From Mangrovimicrobium sp048323675 (GTDB taxonomy: Bacteria > Pseudomonadota > Gammaproteobacteria > Pseudomonadales > Halieaceae), in assembly GCF_048323675.1 (NCBI RefSeq), contig NZ_JBLWFK010000005.1, positions 523,303-587,302 on the forward strand: a stretch of 64,000 nt of DNA, written 5' to 3'. Below, piece after piece: positions 18,746 to 28,170 of the stretch. Numbering within the stretch: the stretch's first letter is position 1; each line of letters starts with the position of its first letter. The notes under the pieces were generated by a model. That model saw only the letters and a list, made by a program, of their open reading frames with translations, searched no databases and was not told where the DNA came from. The translations under genes and the position numbers were made by a program.

Positions 18746-21700
18746 TCAGTATCGTTCCGGCGGGCGCCGCAGGTCCAGTGTGTGCGGGTATTCTCCTGGC
18801 GGTTCTTCCGGGGGTGGTGCCATCGGCCGCGGCGGCTCGTGGTTGGGGAAGAATTCGCGGATGCTGTCGAAGTCCCCCAGTGGTGGAATCACGTTCGGGG
18901 TATGGCCGAAATCCCAGAAGCGATTGACCCGCCGGGATTCCGCCTCGAAAGCATTTACCGGGAAGTTGTCGTAGCTGCGCCCGCCCGGGTGGGTGACGTG
19001 GTAGGTACAGCCGCCGATGGAGCGCCCGTTCCAGGTGTCGATCAGGTCGAAGACCAGCGGTGCGTGGATGCCGATACGCGGGTGCAGCGCTGAGGGGGGC
19101 TGCCAGGCCCGGTAGCGCACCGCGGCCACGTACTCGCCGTGGGTCTCGGTGGCGCGCAGGGGTACCCGGCGGCCGTTGCAGGCCAGCACGTAGCGCCCCG
19201 GGGTCAGCCCGCTCAGGCGCACCTGCAGGCGTTCCACCGACGAATCCACGTAGCGCGAGGTGCCGAAGCTCGACACTTCCTCGCCCAGCACGTGCCAGGG
19301 CTCGATGGCCCAGCGCAGTTCGAGGTTGATGTCGCCGAGGTTCATGTTGCCGTAGTGGGGGAAGCGGAACTCCTCGAAGGCCGCCAGCCACTCCAGCTGG
19401 AAAGGGAAACCGTGTGCATTGAGGTCTTCCACCACTTCCTTGATATCCGACCAGACGTAGTGCGGCATCATGAAACGGTCGTGCAGCAGGGTGCCCCAGC
19501 GCACGAGTTTCTGCTGGTAGGGCGCCTTCCAGAAACGCGCCACCAGGCAGCGCAGCAGCAGCACCTGCACCAGTGCCATGTGGGCGTGGGGCGGCATCTC
19601 GAAGCCGCGGAATTCCAGCAGGCCGAGGCGACCGGTGGCAGAGCCGGGTGCGTAGAGCTTGTCGATGCAGAATTCCGAGCGGTGGGTGTTGCCGGTGATG
19701 TCGATCAGCAGGTTGCGCATCACCCGGTCGACGACCCACGGCTGGGTGCTCTCTCCCGCGGGAATCTGGCTGAAAGCGATCTCCAACTCGTAGAGCATTT
19801 CATCGCGGCCCTCGTCCACCCGCGGCGCCTGGCTGGTGGGGCCGAGGAACAGGCCGGAAAACAGGTACGACAGGCCGGGGTGGTGCTGCCAGTAGGTGAC
19901 CAGGCTTTGCAGCAGGTCCGGCCGGCGCAGCAGCGGGCTGTCCTCGGGGCTGGCGCCGCCGAGGGTGACATGGTTGCCGCCGCCGGTGCCGGAGTGGCGG
20001 CCGTCGAGCATGAATTTCTCGGTGCCCAGGCGCGACTGGCGGGCCTCCTCGTAGAGCACGGTGGTGTTGTCCACCAGCTCGGCCCAGCTCTTCGACGGGT
20101 GGATGTTCACCTCGATCACGCCGGGGTCCGGGGTCACCAGCAGGCGCTGCAGGCGCGGGTCCCGGGGCGGTTCGTAGCCCTCGATCAGCAGCGGCAGTTT
20201 GAGTTCCCGGGCGGTGGCCTCCAGCGCCTGCACCAGGTCGACGTAGTGCTCCAGGTACTGCAGCGGCGGCAGGAAGACATGCAGCTTGCCGTCACGGGGC
20301 TCGACGCAGAGCACGGTACGCACCACGTAACCGGGATCATCGGGCGCTGGCTGTTGCGCCGGCGTTGTCTGCGGCTGCACGGTCTGCCCCGGCGGTGCGG
20401 GCATGCTCTCCTGCGCCAGGGTGCCGCGCGGCTCGAAGGGGTCGCGATCGGGCTTGCGCAAATCCGCGGGATCGTCGGGGTAGAGCAGGCTGTCCAGCGG
20501 CAGGCGCAGGCCCATGGGCGAGTCGCCGGGGATCAGGTTGACCCGCCCGGCGCGCAGCTGCCAGGGACCGCTGCGCCAGGGCCCGTTGAAATGGCGCTCC
20601 AGCGGGACCAGGTAGCCGGTGGGCGTGTTGAGGCCGCGGCCGAGCAGCTTCGCCAGCCGGCGCCGCTCGATATCGTCCTTGAGGTCGGCCTTGGTCGGGT
20701 CGAGGTTGTCCGGGAAGCTCTCCTCTTTCCACATGTAATACAGGGCGTCCTCGTAGGCGGGCACGATGTGCTCGCCGCTCAGGCCCAGGGCGGACGTCAG
20801 CCGCTGGATAAAGGCTTCGCTGTCATCGAGGGTGTGCCCGTATTCGCCGTCGACCCGGGCCAGCAGCGACGGGTCCTGCCACAGCAGTTCGCCATCGGTG
20901 CGCCAGAAACAGCCCAGCGCCCAGCGCGGGGTCGGTTCGCCCGGATACCACTTGCCCTGGCCGTAATGCAGCAGGCCACCGGGGGCGAAGCGGTCGCGCA
21001 GGCGGATCAGCAGGTCCTTGGCCAGCTTGAGCTTGTGTGAGCCCAGGGCGGCGATATTCCACTGGGCCGAGTCCATGTCGTCAATCGAGACGAAGGTCGG
21101 TTCGCCGCCCATGGTCAGGCGTACGTCGCCAGCGCTGAGTTCGGCGTCCACCGCCTCGCCCAGTGCCTGGATCGCGATCCACTCCGCCTCGGTGTAGGGC
21201 TTGGTGACCCGCGGGTCCTCATGGATACGCTCGACCACGTTGGTGTAGCTGAACTCCACCTCGCACTTGTCGGTGGCGCCGGTGATCGGCGCGGCGGAAA
21301 TCGGACTGGGGGTACAGGCCAGCGGTATGTGGCTCTCGCCGGCGAACAGGCCGGAGGTGGGGTCCAGTCCGACCCAGCCGGCGCCGGGCAGGAAGACCTC
21401 GCACCAGGCGTGCAGGTCGGTGAAGTCCGCCTCGGGACCGGAGGGGCCCTCCAGGGATTTCTGGTCCGGGGCCAGCTGCACCAGGTAGCCGGAGCAGAAA
21501 CGCGCAGCCAGGCCGAGGTGGCGCAGGATCTGCACCAACAGCCAGCCGGAGTCGCGGCAGGAACCGCGGGCCAGGCCCAGGGTCTCCTCGCAGGTCTGCA
21601 CCCCTGGTTCCATGCGCACGTTGTACTCGATGTCCTGTTCCAGGCGCTGGTTGATCGCGACCAGGAAGTCGATGATCGGCAATTTGTCGCGTTTGACGGA

Positions 21701-22096
21701 GGACAACCACTTTTTCAACAGCGGCCCATCGTCGGTGATCTCGAGGTAGGGGCCGAGTTCCTTGAGCAGCACCGCGTCGTACTCGAAGGGATAGTGCTCC
21801 GCGTATTCCTCGACAAAGAAGTCAAAGGGGTTGACCACGGTCATGTCCGTGATCAGTTCGACCTCCACGGACAGGTGATCCACCTTCTCTGGGAATACCA
21901 GCCGCGCGAGGAAATTGCCGAAGGGGTCCTGCTGCCAGTTGATGAAGTGGTTCTCCGGCTGGATTTTCAGCGAGTAACTGTAAATCCGGTTGCGGCAGTG
22001 GGGTGCCGGACGCAAACGCAGGACGTGCGGCGCCATCCCCACGTGACGGTCAAACCGGTAGTAGGTGTTGTGCCGGACGGCAACGCGGATGGCCAT
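18746..22096 (-). CDS. Large transglutaminase/DUF2126 protein
   Basis: A protein of 1116 residues. The N terminus is a transglutaminase N-domain and core, with C180 in GSCRDSGW, H229 in LHAWCEV and D245 in GLDPTS forming an intact triad. The remaining 800 residues correspond to the DUF2126 region, which has been linked to amidoligase-type chemistry and is rich in conserved motifs such as TMGGEPTFVS near residue 340. I start at the ATG at 22096; an in-frame TTG two codons earlier is less likely. It follows the alpha-E gene with a gap of six bases. Confidence 0.9.
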   Translation of the reverse strand: MAIRVAVRHNTYYRFDRHVGMAPHVLRLRPAPHCRNRIYSYSLKIQPENHFINWQQDPFGNFLARLVFPEKVDHLSVEVELITDMTVVNPFDFFVEEYAEHYPFEYDAVLLKELGPYLEITDDGPLLKKWLSSVKRDKLPIIDFLVAINQRLEQDIEYNVRMEPGVQTCEETLGLARGSCRDSGWLLVQILRHLGLAARFCSGYLVQLAPDQKSLEGPSGPEADFTDLHAWCEVFLPGAGWVGLDPTSGLFAGESHIPLACTPSPISAAPITGATDKCEVEFSYTNVVERIHEDPRVTKPYTEAEWIAIQALGEAVDAELSAGDVRLTMGGEPTFVSIDDMDSAQWNIAALGSHKLKLAKDLLIRLRDRFAPGGLLHYGQGKWYPGEPTPRWALGCFWRTDGELLWQDPSLLARVDGEYGHTLDDSEAFIQRLTSALGLSGEHIVPAYEDALYYMWKEESFPDNLDPTKADLKDDIERRRLAKLLGRGLNTPTGYLVPLERHFNGPWRSGPWQLRAGRVNLIPGDSPMGLRLPLDSLLYPDDPADLRKPDRDPFEPRGTLAQESMPAPPGQTVQPQTTPAQQPAPDDPGYVVRTVLCVEPRDGKLHVFLPPLQYLEHYVDLVQALEATARELKLPLLIEGYEPPRDPRLQRLLVTPDPGVIEVNIHPSKSWAELVDNTTVLYEEARQSRLGTEKFMLDGRHSGTGGGNHVTLGGASPEDSPLLRRPDLLQSLVTYWQHHPGLSYLFSGLFLGPTSQAPRVDEGRDEMLYELEIAFSQIPAGESTQPWVVDRVMRNLLIDITGNTHRSEFCIDKLYAPGSATGRLGLLEFRGFEMPPHAHMALVQVLLLRCLVARFWKAPYQQKLVRWGTLLHDRFMMPHYVWSDIKEVVEDLNAHGFPFQLEWLAAFEEFRFPHYGNMNLGDINLELRWAIEPWHVLGEEVSSFGTSRYVDSSVERLQVRLSGLTPGRYVLACNGRRVPLRATETHGEYVAAVRYRAWQPPSALHPRIGIHAPLVFDLIDTWNGRSIGGCTYHVTHPGGRSYDNFPVNAFEAESRRVNRFWDFGHTPNVIPPLGDFDSIREFFPNHEPPRPMAPPPEEPPGEYPHTLDLRRPPERY

Positions 22097-22102
22097 ATAC
22101 AA

Positions 22103-23041
22103 CTACCCCTGTGGCGGCGGGAACCAGGTCTCGCAAATAGAATCGGAAAGTGTATTCAAGTTAAGTTGCAGTCGGTCGATGAACTGGTGCAGCTTTTCCG
22201 GCTGTGTTTCATCGGCATTGAAACGGGTGAGCTTGCGCCGCGAGCTCTCGAGTACCCGCAGTGCCTCCTTGTTGTTATGCAAGGGGGTGAGTTCCTTGCG
22301 AATGCCGTCCAGGCAGAACTTCACCGAGCGCGGCAGGGAGGCTTCACAGAACATGAAGTCTACCACGGCGTCTGCCTCGATCAGCGGCCCGATGGTCCGC
22401 CGGTAGGTACCCATGGCCGACAAGGAGCGCAGCAGGCTGGCCCAGACCAGCGGGGTAACCGGCGACTTGGCGTTCTCTTCACCGAGCAGGGCGCCGGCGC
22501 CAACATCGATCACCCGGGTGGTCATGTCGGCCCGTTCCAGCAGGTGCCCGAGCTTGATGAAGCGGTAGGCGTGGTCGCGGCACAGGGTGGAAATGATCAG
22601 CCCGTTGATCATCTGGCAGCGGGTGTAGACCTGTTCGAGGAAGGCGTGCCGGTTGCGTCGGCCGATCGAGCTTTCCGAGGTCTCGCGGGAATAGTGGTAG
22701 AGCTCGTTGACGTGCTCCCAGGCCTCTTCCGGCAGGACGTCGCGGGTGGTGCGCACGTTCTCCCGGGCCGCCACGATAGAGTGGTGGATACTGCTTGAAT
22801 TGTCCGGGTCGGCGATCAGGAAACGCAGCACGTTTTGCTCGGAGTAGACGCGGAAGCGGCTGGTGTACATGGGTGCGGCGTCGAGAATGTTGACCAGGAT
22901 GTCCCAGCCGGGCTCCGAGCCCTCGGGAATGTCCATCACCAGGTGGGTGTAGGCCTGGGTGAGGCGCGCGGTATCCTCGGCGCGCTCCAGGTAGCGGGCC
23001 ATCCAGAACAGGCGTTCCGCGACGCGGGAGAGCATGGTCAT
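22103..23041 (-). CDS. Alpha-E domain protein
   Basis: A 312-residue all-helical protein of the alpha-E family (COG2307), beginning MTMLSRVAERLFWMARYLER with the conserved RxAxxLFWxxRYxER pattern. Its biochemical role is unproven; it always accompanies circularly permuted ATP-grasp proteins and is thought to assist a peptide-ligase reaction. The start overlaps the ATP-grasp stop by four bases (ATGA), indicating tight coupling. Confidence 0.93.
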   Translation of the reverse strand: MTMLSRVAERLFWMARYLERAEDTARLTQAYTHLVMDIPEGSEPGWDILVNILDAAPMYTSRFRVYSEQNVLRFLIADPDNSSSIHHSIVAARENVRTTRDVLPEEAWEHVNELYHYSRETSESSIGRRNRHAFLEQVYTRCQMINGLIISTLCRDHAYRFIKLGHLLERADMTTRVIDVGAGALLGEENAKSPVTPLVWASLLRSLSAMGTYRRTIGPLIEADAVVDFMFCEASLPRSVKFCLDGIRKELTPLHNNKEALRVLESSRRKLTRFNADETQPEKLHQFIDRLQLNLNTLSDSICETWFPPPQG

Positions 23042-24486
23042 GATTTGCCCTCCACGATCCAGGTATCTTTACTGCCACCGCCCTGTGAGGAGTTCACTAC
23101 AAGTGAACCTTTTACCAGCGCCACCCGGGTCAGGCCGCCGGGGGTCACCCAGGTGTCCTTGCTGCTGAGGATGAAGGGGCGCAGGTCCAGGTGGCGCGGC
23201 TGCACCTGATCGTCGAGGTAGGTCGGCGCGGTGGACAGGGCCAGGGTCGGCTGGGCGATGTAGTTGCGGGGATTTTCCTCGATCAGCTTGGCGAACTTGG
23301 CCCGGGTGGCCTTGGTTGCGCGGGGCCCCACCATCAGGCCGTAGCCGCCGGATTCGTTGGCGGGCTTGACCACCAGCTTGTCGAGGTTGGCGAGTACGTA
23401 ATCGCGCTCCTTTTCAACCATGCACAGGTAGGTCTTGACCGAGGCCAGCTTGGGTTCTTCCTTCAGGTAGTAGCGGATCATGTCCGGTACGAAGGCGTAG
23501 ACCACCTTGTCGTCCGCCACGCCCGATCCGGGTGCATTGGCGATGGCCACGTTGCCCTTTTTCCATGCTCGCATGATGCCGGGCACGCCGAGGATGGAAT
23601 CCTTGCGGAAGGCCTCCGGGTCGATGAAGTCGTCGTCGATGCGCCGGTAGACCACGTCCACCCGCTCCGGGCCATCCACGGTGCGCATGTAGAGGCAGTC
23701 GTCCTCATCCACGAACAGGTCACCGCCCTCCACCAGCTCCGCGCCCATACCGCGGGCCAGGAAGGAGTGCTCGAAGTAGGCGGAGTTATAGATGCCGGGC
23801 GTCAGGACCGCCACGCAGGGGCGCTTGCGCTCCCGCGGCGACAGGGCGGCCAGGGTTGCGTACAGCCGCGCCGGGTAATCGTCCACCGGGCGGATGCTGT
23901 AGTTCTCGAACAGTTCCGGCAGGGCGCGCTTGGTGACCTCGCGGTTCTCCAGCATGTAGGAGACGCCGGAGGGCACCCGCAGGTTGTCCTCCAGCACGTA
24001 GAACTTGCCGTCCTTGTCGCGCACCAGATCGGTGCCGCAAATATGTGCCCATGCGCCATAACGGGGCGATATGCCGGCGCATTGGGGCTTGTAGTTGCTC
24101 GAATCCAGCACAATATCCGCCGGGACGATGCCGTCCTTGAGGATTTTCTGCTTGTTATAGATGTCGTTGATAAAGGCGTTCAGGGCGCGGGTGCGCTGCG
24201 CCAGCCCCTCGCTGACCTTGTCCCACTCCCTGCCCGGAATCACCCGGGGAATGATATCGAAGGGCCAGGCCCGGTCGATATTCTTGCCTTCGGAGTAGAT
24301 GGTAAAGGAGATGCCCATCTCCTTGATCGCCAGCTCTGCCGCGGCCCTGCGGGCCGCCATCTCGTCAGTGGACAGGTTTTGCAGCAGGTTGACCGCCCGC
24401 CGCGCCGCCACCCGGGGCTTGCCGGGAGAGGAGATCAATTCGTCGTAGAAGGGGCCGCTGTCGTAGGACTTCCAGCTTTGTTCCAT
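23038..24486 (-). CDS. Circularly permuted ATP-grasp protein
   Basis: A 482-residue member of the circularly permuted ATP-grasp type 2 family (COG2308), first gene of the operon. Visible features include FTIYSEG, RPFDIIPR-like WPFDIIPRVI near residue 75, FYVLEDNLRVPSGVSYMLENR, AVLTPGIYNSAYFEHSFLA, VVKPANESGGYG for nucleotide binding, and the C-terminal KDTWVTPGGLTRVA. It is a predicted ATP-dependent ligase that joins amino groups to carboxylates. It is followed by alpha-E, DUF2126/transglutaminase, a fused ATP-grasp/alpha-E and a transglutaminase. Confidence 0.93.
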   Translation of the reverse strand: MEQSWKSYDSGPFYDELISSPGKPRVAARRAVNLLQNLSTDEMAARRAAAELAIKEMGISFTIYSEGKNIDRAWPFDIIPRVIPGREWDKVSEGLAQRTRALNAFINDIYNKQKILKDGIVPADIVLDSSNYKPQCAGISPRYGAWAHICGTDLVRDKDGKFYVLEDNLRVPSGVSYMLENREVTKRALPELFENYSIRPVDDYPARLYATLAALSPRERKRPCVAVLTPGIYNSAYFEHSFLARGMGAELVEGGDLFVDEDDCLYMRTVDGPERVDVVYRRIDDDFIDPEAFRKDSILGVPGIMRAWKKGNVAIANAPGSGVADDKVVYAFVPDMIRYYLKEEPKLASVKTYLCMVEKERDYVLANLDKLVVKPANESGGYGLMVGPRATKATRAKFAKLIEENPRNYIAQPTLALSTAPTYLDDQVQPRHLDLRPFILSSKDTWVTPGGLTRVALVKGSLVVNSSQGGGSKDTWIVEGKS

Positions 24487-24692
24487 GGGGTTCCTTAATG
24501 TACAGCCGGGGTTGCGAACCGTTGCAGCCGGCAGGACATACCGCTAGCAAACAACGCGCCACTGTTGATGGTATAGCCCAAATACGGTGCAGCGTCTATG
24601 GGTCGGAGGGCATACCGGGGTGCTTTTTCCGCGTTCTTGCGGAATCTCCCGTAACGAAGTGGCGGAGCAGGGCGGACGGCACAGGGGGAGGA

Positions 24693-24801
24693 CTGGATGC
24701 CACACCCGGCGCCGCGAAAATGTCCGAGGCCATGGAGGGCCGAGGCCAAGCTGGCAGGACGCCGCTTTTGCGGTTTTCGGGGCGCCGGGTGTGGTGTCCA
24801 G
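24693..24801. repeat. Structured inverted repeat, family C
   Basis: Arms of 21 bases at 24693-24713 and 24781-24801 are complementary except for two internal positions. The stem continues inward through CGAAAA/TTTTCG (24715-24720 with 24774-24779). The core holds GTCC/GGAC (24722-24725 with 24757-24760) closing a GGCC-rich hairpin, and CCGC-TTTT-GCGG at 24762-24773. The plan of a long stem with two inner hairpins matches families A and B, but the sequence does not. Confidence 0.7.
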
Positions 24802-24893
24802 GCCGGTAGCGGGGGCACCCCTCGGATAGATAAGTTACTGGTAGTCTGGCTGTGACGGAGGTAGGACCGCCGGGCGCGAGACGGAACCTGCCT

Positions 24894-24967
24894 GCGGAAA
24901 CACGCCAAAAAGCGCACGTCCGTTTGCAGACTCGGGCGGCGACGTCCTGTCGCCGCACGGTTTCCGC
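24894..24967 (+). repeat. Structured inverted repeat, family A, copy 3
   Basis: The core is nearly identical to copies 1 and 2, including GGCGAC-GTCCT-GTCGCC at 24938-24954. The inner arms GCGGAAAC (24894-24901) and GTTTCCGC (24960-24967) are perfect but only eight bases long; further out only GGTAGG (24860-24865) and CCTACC (24975-24980) still pair. The first small hairpin is weakened. This looks like an older, decaying copy. Confidence 0.8.
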
Positions 24968-25105
24968 CCCGCACCCTACCCCCGCAGCAAGATTCAGAGC
25001 CGGTAGTCAGATGGCCATATTGCAGCTTTAGCCGGAGGTGCTTTTTCTGTAAAATCCGCCGCTTTCCAAACGGGGCCCCAGGGCCCGCACTGCCGGGAGT
25101 TCACC

Positions 25106-26368
25106 ATGTTCGACAAAAGCATGACCATCCAGGGTTTCGATGACGAGATCTTCGCCGCGATCGGCGAGGAAGAGCGCCGCCAGGAGGAGCACATCGAACT
25201 GATCGCCTCCGAGAACTATTGCAGCCCCCGGGTCATGCAGGCGCAGGGCACCGCGCTGACCAACAAGTATGCGGAAGGCTACCCGGGCAAGCGTTACTAC
25301 GGCGGCTGTGAATACGTCGACAAGGCCGAGGAACTGGCCATCGAGCGCGCCAAGGCCCTGTTCGGCGCCGCTTACGCCAATGTCCAGCCGCACTCCGGCT
25401 CCCAGGCCAACAGTGCGGTCTACCTGGCCCTGCTGCAGCCCGGTGACACCGTGCTGGGCATGAGCCTGGACGCCGGTGGCCACCTGACCCACGGCGCCAA
25501 GCCGAACTTCTCCGGCAAGGTCTACAACTCCGTGCAGTACGGCCTGAACGCGGAAACCGGCGAGATCGACTACGCCCAGGTGGAAGCCCTGGCCCTGGAG
25601 CACAAGCCGAAGATGATCGTCGCCGGCTTCTCCGCCTATTCCGGCATTGTCGACTGGGCCCGCTTCCGCGAAATCGCGGACATGGTCGGCGCCTACCTCA
25701 TGGTCGACATGGCCCATGTCGCAGGCCTGGTCGCTGCAGGTGTCTACCCCAACCCGGTACCCTTCGCGGACGTAGTGACCTCCACCACCCACAAGACCCT
25801 GCGCGGCCCCCGCGGCGGCATCATCCTCGCCCGTGCCAACGAGGAGCTGGAGAAGAAATTCAACTCCGCTGTATTCCCCGGCGGGCAGGGCGGCCCGCTG
25901 ATGCACGTGATTGCGGCCAAGGCGGTATCCTTCAAGGAAGCCGCGGAACCGGAATTCGTCGAGTACCAGAAGCAGGTGGTAAAGAACGCCAAGGTGATGG
26001 CTGCTACCTTCATCGAGCGCGGCATCAAGATCGTCTCCGGCGGCACCGAGAACCACCTGATGCTGGTGGACCTGATCGGCAAGCCCTACACCGGCAAGGA
26101 CGCGGACGCCGCCCTCGGCGACGCCTACATCACGGTCAACAAGAACGCGGTCCCCAACGACCCGCGCTCGCCCTTCGTCACTTCCGGCCTGCGCGTCGGC
26201 ACCCCGGCCATTACCACCCGCGGTTTTGGCGAAGCCGAAACCATCGAGCTGACCCACTGGATGTGTGACGTGCTGGAATCGCTGGAAAACGGCAATGCCG
26301 AGCAGGTGATTCCTGCGGTGAAGGCTAAAGTGCTGGATATCTGCAAGCGCTTCCCGGTTTACGCCTGA
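25106..26368 (+). CDS. glyA: Serine hydroxymethyltransferase
   Basis: PLP enzyme that converts serine and tetrahydrofolate to glycine and 5,10-methylene-tetrahydrofolate, the main cellular source of one-carbon units. At 420 residues it is of normal length. The PLP lysine is in the motif [12 protein letters not shown] near residue 230; the N-terminal [10 protein letters not shown] and [13 protein letters not shown] motifs are intact. It stands alone upstream of nrdR, with an intrinsic terminator directly after it. Confidence 0.98.
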   Translation: MFDKSMTIQGFDDEIFAAIGEEERRQEEHIELIASENYCSPRVMQAQGTALTNKYAEGYPGKRYYGGCEYVDKAEELAIERAKALFGAAYANVQPHSGSQANSAVYLALLQPGDTVLGMSLDAGGHLTHGAKPNFSGKVYNSVQYGLNAETGEIDYAQVEALALEHKPKMIVAGFSAYSGIVDWARFREIADMVGAYLMVDMAHVAGLVAAGVYPNPVPFADVVTSTTHKTLRGPRGGIILARANEELEKKFNSAVFPGGQGGPLMHVIAAKAVSFKEAAEPEFVEYQKQVVKNAKVMAATFIERGIKIVSGGTENHLMLVDLIGKPYTGKDADAALGDAYITVNKNAVPNDPRSPFVTSGLRVGTPAITTRGFGEAETIELTHWMCDVLESLENGNAEQVIPAVKAKVLDICKRFPVYA

Positions 26369-26388
26369 TCGCTGCCTCCGGGTGAAGT

Positions 26389-26416
26389 AAAAAAGGCCGC
26401 TGACGCGGCCTTTTTT
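26389..26416 (+). terminator. Intrinsic terminator after glyA
   Basis: GGCCGC-TGAC-GCGGCC (26395-26410) is preceded by an A-run and followed by TTTTTT, a textbook rho-independent terminator 20 bases after the glyA stop. Confidence 0.93.
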
Positions 26417-26581
26417 GTGGCCGGGGTTTCGCTCCCCGGTAACCGCCTGCACGCGCTTGCTGCCGGGTGCCCCTGTGCGTGCATTTCGGGCGTCTGCCGA
26501 TGTGTGGAAAAGGCTGATCAAATGTCCGCCTGTGTTCGGGAATTGTGTTAAAGTTCAGCCACTTAACTATAGGGGTTGGCC

Positions 26582-27049
26582 ATGCACTGCCCATTTTGTG
26601 CCGCCGAGGATACCAAGGTGATCGACTCGCGGCTGGTTGCCGAGGGCGACCAGGTTCGCCGCCGCCGCGAGTGCCTGAGTTGCAGCGAGCGATTCACCAC
26701 CTACGAAGTCGCCGAACTGGTGATGCCGCGGATCATCAAACAGAACGGCAACCGCGAGCCTTTCAACGAGGACAAGCTGCGGGCGGGCTTCCAGCGCGCG
26801 CTGGAAAAGCGGCCGGTCTCGGTGGAGGCCATCGAAGCGGTAATCCAGCAGATCAAGCACGTCCTGCGCGCCATGGGCGAGCGGGAAGTCGGCTCCCGGG
26901 TACTCGGTGAACTGGTGATGGAGAACCTCAAGAAGCTGGACAAGGTGGCCTACGTCCGCTTCGCCTCGGTGTACAAGAACTTCGAGGATGTGGATGAATT
27001 CCGTCGCGCGATTGAGTCGCTGGAAGAAGAACCCCGCGTCGAGAGTTGA
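26582..27049 (+). CDS. nrdR: Transcriptional repressor NrdR
   Basis: ATP/dATP-sensing repressor of ribonucleotide reductase genes, 155 residues. An N-terminal zinc ribbon (C3, C6, C31, C34) is followed by an ATP-cone domain at about residues 49-139. The ATG at 26582 follows AGGGG at good spacing. It leads the riboflavin operon, as in E. coli and many other gammaproteobacteria, and its stop lies next to or within the start region of ribD. Confidence 0.97.
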   Translation: MHCPFCAAEDTKVIDSRLVAEGDQVRRRRECLSCSERFTTYEVAELVMPRIIKQNGNREPFNEDKLRAGFQRALEKRPVSVEAIEAVIQQIKHVLRAMGEREVGSRVLGELVMENLKKLDKVAYVRFASVYKNFEDVDEFRRAIESLEEEPRVES

Positions 27050-27051
27050 GC

Positions 27052-28170
27052 GTGGCGGCGGAATTTGACACCCGGATGATGGCCCGCGCGCTGCAACTGG
27101 CGCGTCGCGGGCGCTACTCGGCCAAGCCCAACCCCCATGTCGGCTGTGTGCTGGTGCGCGATGGCGAGGTGATCGGCGAGGGCTATACCCAGCCCGCTGG
27201 CGGTAACCACGCGGAAATCGAGGCGCTGAACGCTGCCGGCGATGCCGCTGGCGCCACCGCTTATGTCACCCTCGAGCCCTGCTCCCACCACGGCCGGACC
27301 GGTCCCTGCGCCGACGCCCTGATCGGCGCCGGCATCCGTCGCGTGATTGCCGCGACCGAAGATCCCAACCCGCAGGTGGCGGGGGATGGCCTGCGCCGCC
27401 TGGCGGCGGCGGGGATAAGCGTGCACAGCGGGCTGATGGCGGAGGAGGCGCGGGCCGAGATTGCCGGCTTCATTGCCCGCATGCAGCGCGGCCGCGGCCG
27501 GGTGCGGGTGAAACTGGCCTCCTCCCTGGACGGGCGCACGGCGATGGCCTCCGGCGAGAGTCAGTGGATTACCGGTTCGGCCGCGCGCCGCGACGTGCAG
27601 CGGCTGCGGGCCGCCAGCAGCGCCGTGGTCACCGGCATCGGCACCGTGCTGGCCGATGATTGCTCGCTGACGGTGCGCGCCGATGAACTGGGTTTGACCC
27701 CGGCGGAGTCGCGGCTGGCTGCACAGCACCAGCCCCTGCGGGTGGTGCTGGATTCGCGCCTGCAGGTGCCGCCGACGGCAAAGGTCCTGGACGGCGCCGC
27801 GCCCACCCTGGTGTGCCACGCAGAGGAAGCATCGGTACCCGCTGCCCTGCGGGACGCCGGCGCCCGGTTGTTGCCGCTGCCACGGGGCGATCAGGGCCTC
27901 GACCTGGCGGCCCTGATGGATGCACTGGCGGCGCGGCATTGCAACGAAATTCTGGTAGAATGCGGCCCCCGTCTGGCCGGTGCCCTACTGCAGGCGGGCC
28001 TGCTCGATGAGCTGATCGTCTATATGGCGCCCGTCCTGATGGGCAGCCGTGCGCTGCCGCTGCTGGATTTGCCTATTTCGGCGATGGCGGACAAGGTGCC
28101 GCTGCGCATCGAGGACCTGCGACGGCTCGGGCAGGACTGGCGTATTACTGCGGTGCCTGTACGTTCTTAA
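27052..28170 (+). CDS. ribD: Bifunctional pyrimidine deaminase/reductase RibD
   Basis: Catalyses the second and third steps of riboflavin synthesis (deamination and reduction of the GTP cyclohydrolase II product). About 372 residues. The deaminase zinc site shows HAEIEAL and PCSHHGRTGPC; the reductase domain starts near residue 145 at VKLASSLDGR. I favour GTG at 27052 because GAGAG lies at proper spacing; a TTG at 27046 overlapping the nrdR stop is the alternative. The stop codon falls inside a palindromic repeat. Confidence 0.95.
   Translation: MAAEFDTRMMARALQLARRGRYSAKPNPHVGCVLVRDGEVIGEGYTQPAGGNHAEIEALNAAGDAAGATAYVTLEPCSHHGRTGPCADALIGAGIRRVIAATEDPNPQVAGDGLRRLAAAGISVHSGLMAEEARAEIAGFIARMQRGRGRVRVKLASSLDGRTAMASGESQWITGSAARRDVQRLRAASSAVVTGIGTVLADDCSLTVRADELGLTPAESRLAAQHQPLRVVLDSRLQVPPTAKVLDGAAPTLVCHAEEASVPAALRDAGARLLPLPRGDQGLDLAALMDALAARHCNEILVECGPRLAGALLQAGLLDELIVYMAPVLMGSRALPLLDLPISAMADKVPLRIEDLRRLGQDWRITAVPVRS

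Larger units (their letters stand above)
24487..25105. other. Intergenic region with two structured repeats
   Basis: This 619-base gap lies between the divergent ATP-grasp operon and glyA. It holds a long stem element (24693-24801) and a family A repeat (24894-24967) and no supported gene. I looked for a glycine or other riboswitch before glyA and saw none; the glyA leader after 25020 is short. Confidence 0.55.

Noticed and set aside
19139..21040. A long plus-strand frame opposite the DUF2126 gene, and similar long frames opposite ettA, the CoxL-like gene, dxs and glyA
   Set aside because: Antisense frames of this kind are common in GC-rich genes; none shows recognisable domains or a ribosome-binding site.
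24990..25105. Glycine riboswitch upstream of glyA
   Set aside because: The leader is short and lacks the paired aptamer features; glyA here encodes serine hydroxymethyltransferase and is not expected to need one.
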